Origin: Siphonodentalium dalli
Taxonomy: Eukaryota > Mollusca > Scaphopoda > Gadilida > Siphonodentaliidae
DNA: 64,000 nucleotides
Direction: 5' to 3'
Assembly (NCBI GenBank): GCA_032622095.1
Contig: CP136068.1
Location: 188,473,309-188,537,308 of the forward strand
Shown here: positions 22,439 to 34,156 of the stretch, in pieces
How positions within the stretch are numbered: the stretch's first letter is position 1
Layout of the letters: every line of letters starts with the position of its first letter
Position numbers and translations under genes: made by a program
The notes under the pieces: generated by a model
Told to the model about the DNA's origin: nothing
What the model saw: only the letters and a program-made list of their open reading frames with translations
The model's database searches: none

Positions 22439-23882
22439 TTAAGCCCTTACCCAACAGAACGGCCCTGTGCCAATGCATTCTCTTATATATGCGAGTCGAC
22501 CATAGGTCGCCTCGCATATATAAGAGAATGCATTGGCTTAACACATTAAAAATTATAAAATTGTTAAAGAATGTAAGAAAAAATGGTAAAAAAATATTTT
22601 TTTTAGGCCAATGCATTCTCTTAGGCCAAAGCGAAAAATAGGCATGTTTCCACTCCCCCGCCCGCCCCACCTCAAAACCCCCCGACTAAACTCACTTTAT
22701 TTATTTTCCAAATCCCGAAAAATAAAATACGATGTATTTACTATTTCCACGTGAATTAATACTACACTATTTATATTGTTATATATAGACCTCTCACATA
22801 AACAAGCATACTAAAATTGTCTCCTTATTTGGTTATTAAATCGACCCACTGACAATAAAATTCCGTGTTGTGACCGATATAGCAACAGATTGTAAACAAA
22901 AACAAACGCGCACGTGGTTTTCAGACACACTGTAAAATGAAGCTCCATGGCGGCATTAGGGTGATGAGTTTATGACCGCATTATTAATGTACGTCAACTA
23001 ACGACATGCCCAAATATACCGGCAAAATAATGCTACACAATATTTACGCGAACGCAATCGCAAAGAATACATCTGTCCCAAAACTTCCAACGGTGTCTGA
23101 AAAGAACGGACTGTAACAACCGGATGATATAGGCCTACGGTAATTTACCGAATGGAAGCCGGAGTGTATATTTACCGGAAGATCTAAAACAATTTTGCCA
23201 ACATCCGGGAAATAGTGTCAACATGTCGTCCCAAACAAGTGCCAGCAGCGTGTTGGCACTTAAGTTTTTTAAATGCATACACATGGCGCAAGGCAGAAAC
23301 AAAATGACAAAGGTTCCCCACTGCAACACCTTTTTTCAAGTCTATGAAAAGAATCACCCCAAAGGCCTTGACGCCCAATTATGTGGAAAGTTATTCTACA
23401 CTGTTGTAAATATTGAAACTAGTTGTTTTATTGAATATTAATGAACATATGTACAATTTGCACATGTAGATTAAATACAAGGCACTGAAATTCAGTACAT
23501 ACATTGTTAGCCTTCACAATAAGTTCATAAATGACATAATTATTAGAAAGATAGCACAAATATGATATTTTAATTTCCCCGCGAAAAAATAAAGTGAAAA
23601 AAAAAATAAAGTGAAAAGCCACCCCCCCACCCCTGTTTTTTTTATGGATGGGAGTGGAAACACACCTATTTTTCGCTTTGGCCTTATATATGCGAGACGA
23701 CCTATGGTCGACTCGCATATATAAGAGAATGCATTGGCACAGGGCATAACTGTAACCATCACAATGTGGTCAATGAGCCGGTTCCAATGATATCCATATT
23801 TGTATGGTTCTATTGAGACAGACCAAAGATATTTTAGGCTGTTGAAGCTTTATTTGGCCGGTTTTGTTGGGTAAAGGGTTAA
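22439..23882. mobile_element. piggyBac-like MITE, copy E, interrupted by another element
   Basis: The left end is slightly diverged (TTAAGCCCTTACCCAACA) and the right end is intact. The first palindrome is at 22469-22537. The second is split by the insertion at 22624-23683. Confidence 0.85.
22624..23683. mobile_element. Harbinger-like element inserted in the MITE palindrome
   Basis: The terminal inverted repeat starts GGCCAAAGCGAAAAATAGG and is 34 bp with two differences, continuing weakly for about 100 bp. The target duplication TTA is at 22621-22623 and 23684-23686, matching the TWA preference of PIF/Harbinger. Removing the element restores the palindrome. A 72-codon frame at 23223-23441 is not recognisable as a transposase. 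Confidence 0.85.
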
Positions 23883-24020
23883 GCGTGGATACTGGTATAT
23901 GAAAGAGAAGTCAATTCTCCCTAGGACTGGACTAAAATAGGTGGAAGTGGCACAATTCATGGAGAATATTTCTCCCAAGTCGCCTTGTCCCTGACATAAC
24001 GCCATGGCAACGAAACTCAC

Positions 24021-24161
24021 CTTAATGAATTTTTACTCTTCCTGAAACTCGATGAGAACAGACTAGAACCTTTTCTGCTTGAGCGTTTGGATTTATCTTT
24101 TTCTGAGGCCACACTGTGATTAATATCTTCGTTTGCAGTACTGGAGAGGTTCGGCATAGTA
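24021..24161 (-). CDS. Exon 1 in view (start codon) of a large unidentified multi-exon gene
   Basis: This exon carries the start codon of the large minus-strand gene. An acceptor (TTTATTTATAG) precedes position 24161, so at least one 5' UTR exon should lie upstream. The ATG is at 24157-24155 and the donor is CATTAAG/GTGAGT at 24021. The coding part is 137 nt (45 codons plus 2 nt) and starts MPNLSSTANED. It is rich in Ser, Lys and Arg, with no signal peptide or membrane segment. The split AG/G codon joins exactly to the exon ending at 18364, which is the main support for linking the two. The family is not recognised. Confidence 0.7.
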
Positions 24162-24307
24162 CTATAAATAAAAGAGAAATATAGAATACACACATGAATA
24201 CTAAATTAACACCATGAGTGGGATTGATGACTTACCACACAAGCTTTAGTATTCAGTAACACTATATGTGACCCGTCATATCAAATCCAGTCGTAAGTCG
24301 GGATTTT

Positions 24308-24662
24308 TACCCTGTGCCAATGCATTCTCTTATATATGCGAGTCGACCATAGGTCGCCTCGCATATATAAGAGAATGCATTGGCCTAACAATTTTAATAA
24401 TTTGTTCTTGTATTCTTTAACAATTTTATAATTTCACCCATACAGAGCCCCAGACAAACATGAGCAGACAACACTCTTCTATATACATGTATGTGTAAGG
24501 CTCCCTGCAGGGTAATGGATGTTTTTATTTTATGTCCTAAAAATTGTAAGAAACATTTATTTAAAAAAAATGATAAAACATTGTTAGGCCAATGCATTCT
24601 CTTATATATGCGAGGCGACCTATGGTCGACTTTCATATATAAGAGAATGCATTGGCACAGGG
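24308..24662. mobile_element. Second MITE family, copy with two 69 bp palindromes
   Basis: Palindromes lie at 24316-24384 and 24588-24656. The middle matches 11340-11500, including the end CCCTGCAGGGTA. It lies upstream of exon 1 of the gene. Confidence 0.65.
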
Positions 24663-24814
24663 TAAAAAAATCATCAATCTCATGAGAGTATTTTGTAGGT
24701 AGATCACATTGCCTTTCAAAATGTATGTGTAACATTTATACCCACAATGTGACTTTAAACCTGGTGGTGATTGACAACATATTTATCACAATGACCGTTG
24801 ATACATACATGTAT

Positions 24815-24980
24815 GTGTTATATACACAATGTGTTTGTATCGATTCATGTATCGCGATGAGGCAAGTTTTCGTGGCCATATAGCGACAGGGGGACCTTGG
24901 TCGCCGAGTCGCTATATGGCCACGAAAACTAGCCGAGTCGCGATACATGAATCGTTAAAAACACATTGTGTATATAACAC
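24815..24980. repeat. Near-perfect 73 bp palindrome arms, 20 nt loop
   Basis: Arms are 24815-24887 and 24908-24980, sharing ATTCATGTATCGCGA and CGTGGCCATATAGCGAC. The plan is similar to the 69 bp palindrome family but the sequence is different. The surrounding sequence also repeats ACACATTGTGTATATAA. Confidence 0.85.
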
Positions 24981-27347
24981 ATTTATCTACCATCGGTGTG
25001 ACAGAAACCACTGCACAAATTTTAGGAGTTTCTTAAATGCCAAAACTGTTGAATTTGTGTCCGACGATTAGCTTTCTTGAGTAAATTCTCCCAACCTGCA
25101 AGGTATCTGGTGTCACGCGATTAGCTCGTATTCAATGGACAAAATCTCTTACACTTATAATACATACTGAACACATACATATTAGTTACTTTGAGATATG
25201 TTATACCATAAGACCCCATGATGGTAGCCTGGTAGGCAATCAAATAATGTTAAAACCTTGGAACTATTTGTTTTATAGTACGCAAGAATATACGTTGGAA
25301 TGTCGTTTTGATTTTTCACGCAATTGACGTGACGTCAGTTCATTCATGTTTTTGAACCAGTCAACGACGTCACGAGCGCCTTGTATCGCAACTGCAATAA
25401 CGATACGGATGCTTTTATCGCCAATTGTATCAGGCAATTTCGTAGCAAATTGTAGATAATATAGTAGATCACATGATCCTGGTATACAATGTTTTATTCG
25501 CATAGTATCTTTTCCTCGATGCACACAGATCGTGCAAACACAGTGAAAATAACAATAAAAACTTCCCCCTACAAGCATCATAGCAATTTAGCAGGACCCA
25601 ACATCATAGAAAATTAGCAGGACCACTTTTTGGTATTCATAAAAACTAAAACTACGGCCAAAACAAAAAACTTCTTTGTTTCCGATAACATTGGGAAAAT
25701 TTTCCAGACAGGAATTTTTTTTTTTACATTTAAAAAAAAAAAAACCTTGGATATAAACATGTTGTCCCTTGTTCATTCACTCTGCAGTAAGATATCTACC
25801 AACGATGAGCTTAATAACCCACTTATTTTTGCTTTTGGGATTGGGAATACGATAAATATTCACATTGACACTCTAACAGGTAACAATATAGACTAGCTTT
25901 GTGGAGAAAATTGAAAACAAAAATTAAGGCAGGCAAGAAAATCTCAGCCAGACAGGGTATCGGAAACAAAGAGGTTTTTTTTTTTGGCCTAATACATATG
26001 TGGATGAGATAGGGAAATATTTTTGAAGGGGAAATTTGGGTAAGGGGAACAGGACCCAAAAAGGGACCTGCTGCCCCCATAGCGGAAACCCTGGCTCAGT
26101 GCAATGATGTCAATTCTGGAACTTTATTATTATGTTAATTAGAATATAATTATAATATTAGATTTATCTGTTGGATAAACATGGGTGATTGAACAATTTT
26201 GTCAAAAATGGAACTATAATTTTTCTTGAATGTGTCTTAACTTCCTCTTTGATTATGATAAGGATATCAATATTAATTTTTTTTACCCCCAGCCGTTTCA
26301 AGATAGTTTTTCCTTGCTAAAATGTGATTATGCGATAAAATGGATCTCTAAATTTGTAGAAATTCAATACAAAAATTATTAACATCGTCCACTACATTCG
26401 ATACGAGCTTCGCTAAAGCTTGAATCAAATTTAGTGCATTCGGTTAATAAATTTTGTATAGAATTGTGACTCGTTAGAGAGCCTCTATTTAGGTAATATG
26501 GAAGATCAACAGTTTAAAATAGATCTTTCTTCCAGAAAATCATTCGGAATATAGTACAAGATTTCATGTAAATATTCATACTATAGATTAAGGTAGACAA
26601 AGTCTTCTCAGCGCAGTGTTCAAATCCAAACATATGCATGAGACATTGTGGATGATATGGTAGCTAATTTCATACTTAATATATTAAAGTGGTAAAATGC
26701 ATCAAGTCCCTTTAATGGCTGGCGGATTAGCCATGCATGTTTACACAACGATATTTTTAAATAGAGGATGTGCTGATTGTAAACTTTAAGGGCTTTAATC
26801 AGCTGATAAGTACTGATAGATATATCATAAGGTGTGACAAATGTCTGAATCAAGCAATTAGAAGCACCGATCCTGGGAACTTTTGGCATCTACTTGTCCC
26901 GGAGAGTACCGAATGAAAATATATGGTGAGATAATATGGCTGGAGGGGGTCAGGTTACTACGTTTTAAGTTTTTTGCAGCTTTTGACAAGGAATCAGGCC
27001 ATTCAACAAGAGACATTGAGTGCACGGAAATAAATAGATACAAGTCACAAAAACAATGAGACGAAAGTAATAGCTAGAAAGTAATGTTCATGCACTAAGC
27101 AGTTAACATGTATATATCAACTTTAGTTTGAGACAAAAATAATTCATCAAAATGTACTTTTACTTCCATGAAATAGAAATGTTCACTGAAAAGTTGAAAA
27201 TGTAGTAACCTGACCCTTTCTGCTGATAATATGGCTACGATTAATTGTGGTCGATATTTCCTCGTTGGCCCTATGGAACCACATAGAGCAATAGTGGGGT
27301 CTACAACCTCGCGCAGGATCAAATAATAAAAACGAACTATACAACCT
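24981..27347. other. Intergenic, no gene recognised
   Basis: This stretch is AT-rich. Repeat fragments lie at 25930-25985 (shared with 14100-14160) and 26330-26490 (degenerate inverted repeat like 632-790). Confidence 0.45.
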
Positions 27348-27522
27348 ACAGTAATGCTCTAAGTAATCGACCCCTTAACCACAGCAGAATTATGGGTAAC
27401 TTTTCAGGATTTAGTCGGAAATATGGCTTGTTGCCATTCATTGGAAAGCTCTCGGCTAAATCCTGAAAAGTTACCCATAATTCTTCTGTGGTTAAGGGGT
27501 CGATTACTTAGAGCATTACTGT
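27348..27522. repeat. Inverted repeat, 70 bp arms
   Basis: Arms are 27348-27417 and 27453-27522 around a 35 bp spacer. They share ATTATGGGTAAC and TAATCGACCCCTTAACCAC with one or two differences. Confidence 0.9.
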
Positions 27523-27543
27523 ATTTCAGCGTTTGGTCTATGA

Positions 27544-28490
27544 CAGGTCTGGAAAATGTCAGAATACAGCTATAATAGCTGTATTGAGCTAACCTTGCTG
27601 AATTCAGCTATATCTTCTACTCTCGAACCGGCTATTTTTCGATAATAAACTAGAAGCGTGCATCAAATTTAGGTCACCCTATTATCCAGTCAATTCAACC
27701 AAATCAAAAATGTCACTTGTTTTGTGACAAAGTGCTGCAATTTATCGACACAGCGATTTTGATTTTGTGTGAAAATTTACTACAACAGGAGGTGAACGTA
27801 AATATCCTGGGGATTATTTTCTGTGAAACGTGAAGTAAATAACTTGTAAAACAAAGATATACCCCTTCAAAGACATTCCTCTATTTCTTCACACTGCTAA
27901 AATGGAAAGGAGCATTATGGTGTACATAATGATAACCTCAAGCATTTGAAGTCGCACACCACTAACAGGTTGTAAGCGATACTGATAACTATTTGTAACG
28001 GTATTATACATATAGTGTACGGTAAGCTAAAGTGGTGAGTTGTGCTCGCTCGGTTAATCTCGGGCTAGAGATGTCCCCCATCTTCAACTATTTAATAATT
28101 TTAGAACACCAATCAAATTGCAATCGAGCAGCACTGGGTTACTATTTCCGGAACTGATAAAGACATTGCATCTTTGGCATTGAATATTATATTGAATATA
28201 GTTTTCAAGATATTCCACAATGCATGAGAGAGTTATTAAACTGTTATGACGGACATCGATCGCCGCAGTGAGTTTTCATACATAATCGGCATTGCTGTGT
28301 CGACAAATCTCAACATTTTGTCACAAAATGAGTGACGGTTTTGATCTGTTTGAAAGTGAATGGAGAATGGCGTAACCTAGTTTTGAAGTGCTAATTAGCG
28401 TTTCTAGTTAATTATAAAAAAACAGCTGGTTTGAGAGTAGAATACATAGCTGAATTCAGCTACGTTAGCTGAATACAGCTATTGACACTG
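27544..28490. mobile_element. Foldback element, internally deleted relative of 31827-38667
   Basis: The left end CAGGTCTGGAAAATGT leads to the AGCTGTATT/GCTGAATTCAGCT region, and the right end mirrors it at about 28420-28490. Arms of about 240 bp hold TTGTGACAAAGTG and its inverse. The middle (28030-28200) matches the inverse of 36030-36140. No coding capacity was seen. Confidence 0.7.
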
Positions 28491-28930
28491 TAGTAATTTG
28501 TACTTGTAGCTTAATCCTAAAATGACTTGATACTATTAAATGTTATTAAGTCCTAAAAATGGGACGATTCTCGATGAATAACTAAAACCATGCCGGGGAG
28601 ACGCTAAATGTACTCGATACACTGTTCGGAGCTGCTCTTCGAAAAAAAGAAACCACAGGTACTGTAGGTTGTTCACTGTGGAATCACTATATTAACTGAT
28701 TACCACCAATCATAAGATTTTTGCAAGTGCCGAGTGATGATACTTCGTACACATGATCCTGTAACTAACTAATGGGTAATGATAATAATTACATATTTCA
28801 CATTTTATGACATTTTATTTACCTTGTTTTGTATTGTCCTGAAAACTAACTTTTCGGGGTCCTTCACAATCACAACAGATGCTTAGACATGTCATCAACC
28901 AATAAAACTAACATTCTTCTTTATATTTAT

Positions 28931-31147
28931 ACTAGAAGGTGACCCGACTTCGTCCGGGCTTTGACCTTGAATTTTCCATTTTGAAGGTCAAGGTCAAGTG
29001 GTGTCACGATTTTACCAGTCCAAAAACACTGCCCGGACAAAAGTACCCGACAAACGTGCCCGTCGAAATCCATCCGGTTTTACCCGATTTGACCTTGAAT
29101 TGATAATTTTGAAGGTCAAGCTCTGGTCGGGGTCACGATTGGACCCGTCCAAAACAATCAGTGGACAAAAGTGACCCCACGTATCAAATTTCGTCAAAAT
29201 CCCATCAAAATTGGCAATTTGACCTTGAAGTTACCCGATTTCAAGGTCAAGGTCACGTCGCACGGGCAAATGAATATGCTTATGAGACTCGCCATAAGAA
29301 AGTACCCCCACATACCAAGTTTCATCGAAATCCCGTGATATTCGGGCGTTTGACCTTGAAATGACCCGATTTCAAGGTCAAGGTGACGTCGCACGGACAA
29401 ATTAATATGCCTATGTTCGTCCCCGGCCGAAAATACCCCCACATACCAAGTTTCATCGAAATCGGTTGGGACGTTTTCGAGTTCATCGCGAACACACACA
29501 CAGACACACAGACAGACACACAGATCTTCCAAAATATATAATAGATATTACTATTATATATATATATTATACTAGAAGGTGACCCGACTTCATCCAGGCT
29601 TTGACCTTGAATTGTCCATTTTGAAGGTCAAGTGGGGTGACGATTTGACCAGTCCAAAAACACTGCCCGGACAAAAGTACCCGACAAACGTGCCCGTCGA
29701 AATCCATCCGGTTTTACCCGATTTGACCTTGAATTGATCATTTTGAAGGTCAATGTCTGGTCGGGTTCACGATTGGACCCGTCCAAAACAATCAGTGGAC
29801 AAAATTAACCCCACGTATCAAATTTCGTCGAAATCCCATCAAATTTGGCGATTTGACCTTGAAGTTACCCGATTTCAAGGTCAAGGTCACGTCGCACGGG
29901 CAAATGAATATGCTTATGAGACTCGCCATAAGAAAGTACCCCCCACATACCAAGTTTCATCGAAATCCCGTGATATTCGGGCGTTTGACCTTGAAATGAC
30001 CCGATTTCAAGGTCAAGGTAATGTCGCACGGACAAATTAATATGCCTATGTTCGTCCCCGGCCGAAAATACCGCCACATACCAAGTTTCATCGAAATCGG
30101 GTGGGCCGTTTTCGAGTTCATCGCGAACACACAGACAGACACACAGATCTTCCAAAATATATAATAGACTAGAAGGTGACCCGACTTCGTCCGGGCTTTG
30201 ACCTTGAATTGACTATTTTGAAGGTCAAGGTCAGGTGGGGTCAAACACCAACACCCCAAAAATGGTGGAAATCGGCCCAGCGGATACCGGGAAATCGGCC
30301 CAGCGGATACCGAGATACCCTATGCATCAAATTTCGTCCGTAAAAATCCGCCAGTTTAACCCGATTTGATTTCCACTCAAGTATATAAACGCGCCTCATA
30401 TACACACGCTCATTAATTATCAAGTTTCAACGTAAAGATAAATTACCATCGGTGCCCGAGATATCGCAAAGATGTCTGAAACAGTCAAATGCATCGGCCG
30501 GTTAAGCGTTAACGTGATCTAACATTATGACCTCTAACGACGTCATAGAAGTTACGCATTGTTTTTATCCTGATGGAAGATAGTACCACTTCTTCTTGAT
30601 AATTGAGGCAGATAACTAAAACGGATACATACGCATTATATATCGTTGGAAAGAGGAAACACGAAAGATTCTCACAGTGTCATTATTATGACTGGCATTT
30701 TATTATTCGCGCTGTTTCTAATCGATTTGTAAGCACCAAACTCAAATGAAAGTCCCGTAACACAGCGTAAAAACAGATTTGACCTCGGCACGTGAAAAGT
30801 TGACCTCGGATCTGAAAATCAATTGGCCCATGTTCGTTCCCGGGTCGAATTACGTGTCCGTACCAAGTTTGGTCGAAATCGGTCCAGCCGTGTTCGAGTC
30901 CATCGCGAACACACACACACACATACACACACACACAAACACACAGATCTTCCAAAATATATAATAGACTAGAAGGTGACCCGACTTCGTCCGGGCTTTG
31001 ACCTTGAATTGTCCATTTTGAAGGTCAAGGTCAAGTGGGGACAAATTAATATGCCTATGTTCGTCCCCGGCCGAAAATACCGCCACATACCAAGTTTCAT
31101 CGAAATCGGGTGGGCCTTTTTCGAGTTCATCGCGAACACACAGACAG
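28931..31147 (+). mobile_element. Four tandem copies of an unidentified dispersed element
   Basis: Copies start with ACTAGAAGGTGACCCGACTT at 28931, 29571, 30168 and 30968. The first three end in a CA-rich tract followed by CAGATCTTCCAAAATATATA. The bodies hold repeated TTTGACCTTGAA and TTCAAGGTCAAGG words. Copy 3 has a longer, different middle, and copy 4 is truncated at about 31147. The fixed 5' end and the simple repeat at the 3' end recall a SINE or other retroelement, but no pol III box was recognised. Confidence 0.65.
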
Positions 31148-31826
31148 TTCGCAGTCCATCACACAAACATTGTTTAGCACATACCGGGTATGTTACAGCA
31201 TGCAGAGGGAACAGAGTCAAATATCGCACTCATTGTTACATGCTACAACTAGGAAGGTTAGTCCCCCCATTGCCTCTGCATTTCAAAGAGCAGCTCCGAA
31301 CAGTGGATCAAGTACCGGTACACTGGAATTCAAAATGACCAACCGCCGGAACAAAGAGAATAGGCTGTGTATGTCAGGGTTATAATAAGCAATAAGTACG
31401 AATTGTAACCCTATTTAGCATTTAACATCTCCCCAGCATGGTTTTAGTTAGTTGTCATCGTTGAATATCCTAAAATCTTGAACGGATTATGTATTCGATT
31501 CCGTGAATTTTGAATTACTTGTAGCTCTATAGTATATTCTCACATTGGCCAGATCTGATGAATTGAATGATACAAGCTCTTTTCTTTATCTTCAAATCTT
31601 GTTAACACCTTTTACAGCTCGAACGACTTCAACAAGCTATCAAAAACAAAACTGGCTATTGATTGTTTGCAACCTGTCCAATCCAATTATCAATGGATTA
31701 TCAAACTTTGATTGTTTGTTTCCACTGTCATCCGTAGTTGACTAAAGTTTCATGTACTGTGTTTTTCTGGTACTTTAATTCAAAGTTCCAGTCACAACTG
31801 AAAACTGTTGACATAATCATGATAAT
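31148..31826. other. Intergenic, nothing recognised
   Basis: No repeat match within the window and no convincing coding frame was seen. Confidence 0.4.
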
Positions 31827-32345
31827 CAGGTCTGGAAAATATGAGAATACAGCTGAAAATCTGCAATAGCTGTATTCAGCTAACCTAGCTGAATATAGCT
31901 ATATATTCTACTCTCAAATTGGCTGTTTTTTTATAATTAACTAGAAACGCTAATTTGCGCACCTTAGCTAGGTTACACCATTCTCCAAACACTTTCAAAG
32001 AATCAAAACTGTCACTAGTTTGTGACAAAGTGTTGTGTTTTGTCGACAAGGCGATGTCGATATCGTGTGAAATATCACTACGGCAATCAATGTCGGTCAT
32101 AACCAGACCTGTTAATAAGTTTTTAAAATGGCCATTCATGAGATTTTGCGGGAGGTACGGTATCAGGAGGAATGCCCAAATATGCTAATAAATGTTAAAA
32201 AAAAATTTTTAATTCACTTATTGATTTTCATCTTTAATTCTTTTTATTTATGATGATGATTATAGAATTTTATGAGTTTCTTTTTGTTTTTATTTCATAA
32301 ACATATATACTTAAAATTAAAGCTACTTTGAGAAACAATCATGTT

Positions 32346-32705
32346 ATACCGCTATACTTAAAGTAATTGACCACCAATAATGTGGTGTCACCCCGTTAAT
32401 ATGGCGGTACTATACCGCGGTATCCTCCAATACCGCGGTACTGATACCGCTTGTTAACGCGAACAATTATGTGTGAGTAAATACCTCCCCTCAAAGAGTT
32501 CCATGAAAATCACCGTGGTATTCAACAAAATTAATGCGGTGCCCGCTAAAAGACTGCGGTATCATTATTGCCCAATACCGTAACTCCACCGCCATGACCG
32601 TCTTGATACCGCTACCGTTTATTACCGGTATCACCGCGGTCATGACCGGGGTATCACCCTGTTTTTGTGGTCAATTACTTTGAGAATAGCGGTATGAGAT
32701 AATAC
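32346..32705. mobile_element. MITE with ATACCGCTAT ends
   Basis: The terminal inverted repeats share AAAGTAATTGACCAC after ATACCGCTAT. The interior is dense in GGTATCACCGCGG-type words in both orientations. The target duplication is unclear. Confidence 0.75.
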
Positions 32706-33755
32706 AATGTGCTGAACAGCTGACAAATCGACAAACGTCATGGAGAACTGAGCTACATGTATACCAATTGTGATCTTCAAGAAGAGCAATTCATTTTCAC
32801 TCAACTGCTGCACTTGTGAAGTGTCATTGTTTATACACCATTTTCACATGACACAATCATGTCTAGGGGAGATTGTGAACATCAATTAAGGTTATCACCT
32901 TGAAATCACAGTTAACAGCTATTAGTGTTGAAGCTACCGACAGTGTATCTACACCTGTCCATTTTACCGACAAAACTCAGAAGTACTTATTGGGAGAAAT
33001 GGATGGTCTTCCGTATTTTGGATGTTTTTCCTAAAGCAAACTGGGAGTCTCATGGACAAAACGTGTAACTGAAAGGTACTCAATCCAATTCGAAAACTAT
33101 ATTTAATACAATACTCAACTCTGAAGATGCACACACTCCTTTGATGACTCAGTAAGACTGCTGACCCCATCGACATTTAACCCACATTCGGTGGACTTCA
33201 GTGATATAAATATATATACTAGTACTAAGAGAACAGAGCAACATTTTGGCCGTATTAAGCATAAAATATATCAAACAACATTTTTGTAATTTCGTACCTT
33301 AAGTTAGGAAAGTCCCTCTGGAACCACAGAATTATATTGCAAAACAATGTGATTTGGTTCTCTGATTATTTTATCAACACAAAAGTCAAAACGCACATGG
33401 ACGACAACATTCATGGCAAATCAAACACAAGAGTTCTTATTTAACGCTATTTTGCTGCGAAGTGTGCAAAAATTGTCAACAAAACTGCTACTCTAATTCT
33501 CCATTCTGTCAATAAGATTTTTGTTGCAGGAATTGTTATCAAAGCACATAGGAAATTTGACTTTAGTCGATCACGGTTTCGCAATTTTTTCTGGACAAAA
33601 CCTGCACTAAATATAGAAAACCGCTGACTAGTACCCAGCTGGTGACAGAGTAAATGAAAGTGTCAATGACACTGTAGCTCAACTTGGAAAGGGAATAATT
33701 TAATGTATTACAGTCAATGGAGCGATTAGGAATGTGGAAAGTTGAATGTCTAATA

Positions 33756-34130
33756 CCCGGCTGGAAAAAACAAGTGTCCATTGGCACCGCGGTGTATTTG
33801 CCGTTCGACTGCGGTGTCAAAGTTTGTAACTGAAGTTGAGCACCGCGGCCGAACGACAAGTACACAGCGGCAAAACGGCAAGTTCACTGCGTCCGAAAGG
33901 CAACTACCCTCACGGTCGAATGGCATGCACACCGTGGTTAGATTTCTGGTTTGTATTGTCTTTTTTCGGTTTGTTGAAAGTACACCGTGGCAAATACACC
34001 ATGCCGAATGGCAATTACACCGCGGCCCAACTGTAGATAGCCGGTGGAGCCGCGGTGTAGTTACATTTCAGCCGCGGTGGCAATGCTAACGGCACCGCAG
34101 TTAAGTGGACACTTGTTTTGTCCAGAAGGG
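33756..34130. mobile_element. MITE with TA target duplication (mariner-like)
   Basis: The ends share ACAAGTGTCCA after CCCGGCTGGA and CCCTTCTGGA. TA is duplicated at 33754-33755 and 34131-34132. The related sequence at 1520-1580 lacks the insertion. The interior holds many ACCGCGG and ACCGTGG words. Confidence 0.85.
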
Positions 34131-34156
34131 TACTAGTTAAAAGACATGAAGAGAAA

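Noticed and set aside
23223-23441. 72-codon frame inside the Harbinger-like element as a transposon protein
   Set aside because: It is too short and has no recognisable DDE or Myb-like motif.
29480-30950. CA repeats as a regulatory feature
   Set aside because: They are the 3' part of each element copy and show no separate signal.
28931-31229. Several 60-120 codon open frames in the four tandem elements
   Set aside because: They occur on both strands, carry Cys/Val runs from CA repeats and show no reverse transcriptase or transposase motif.
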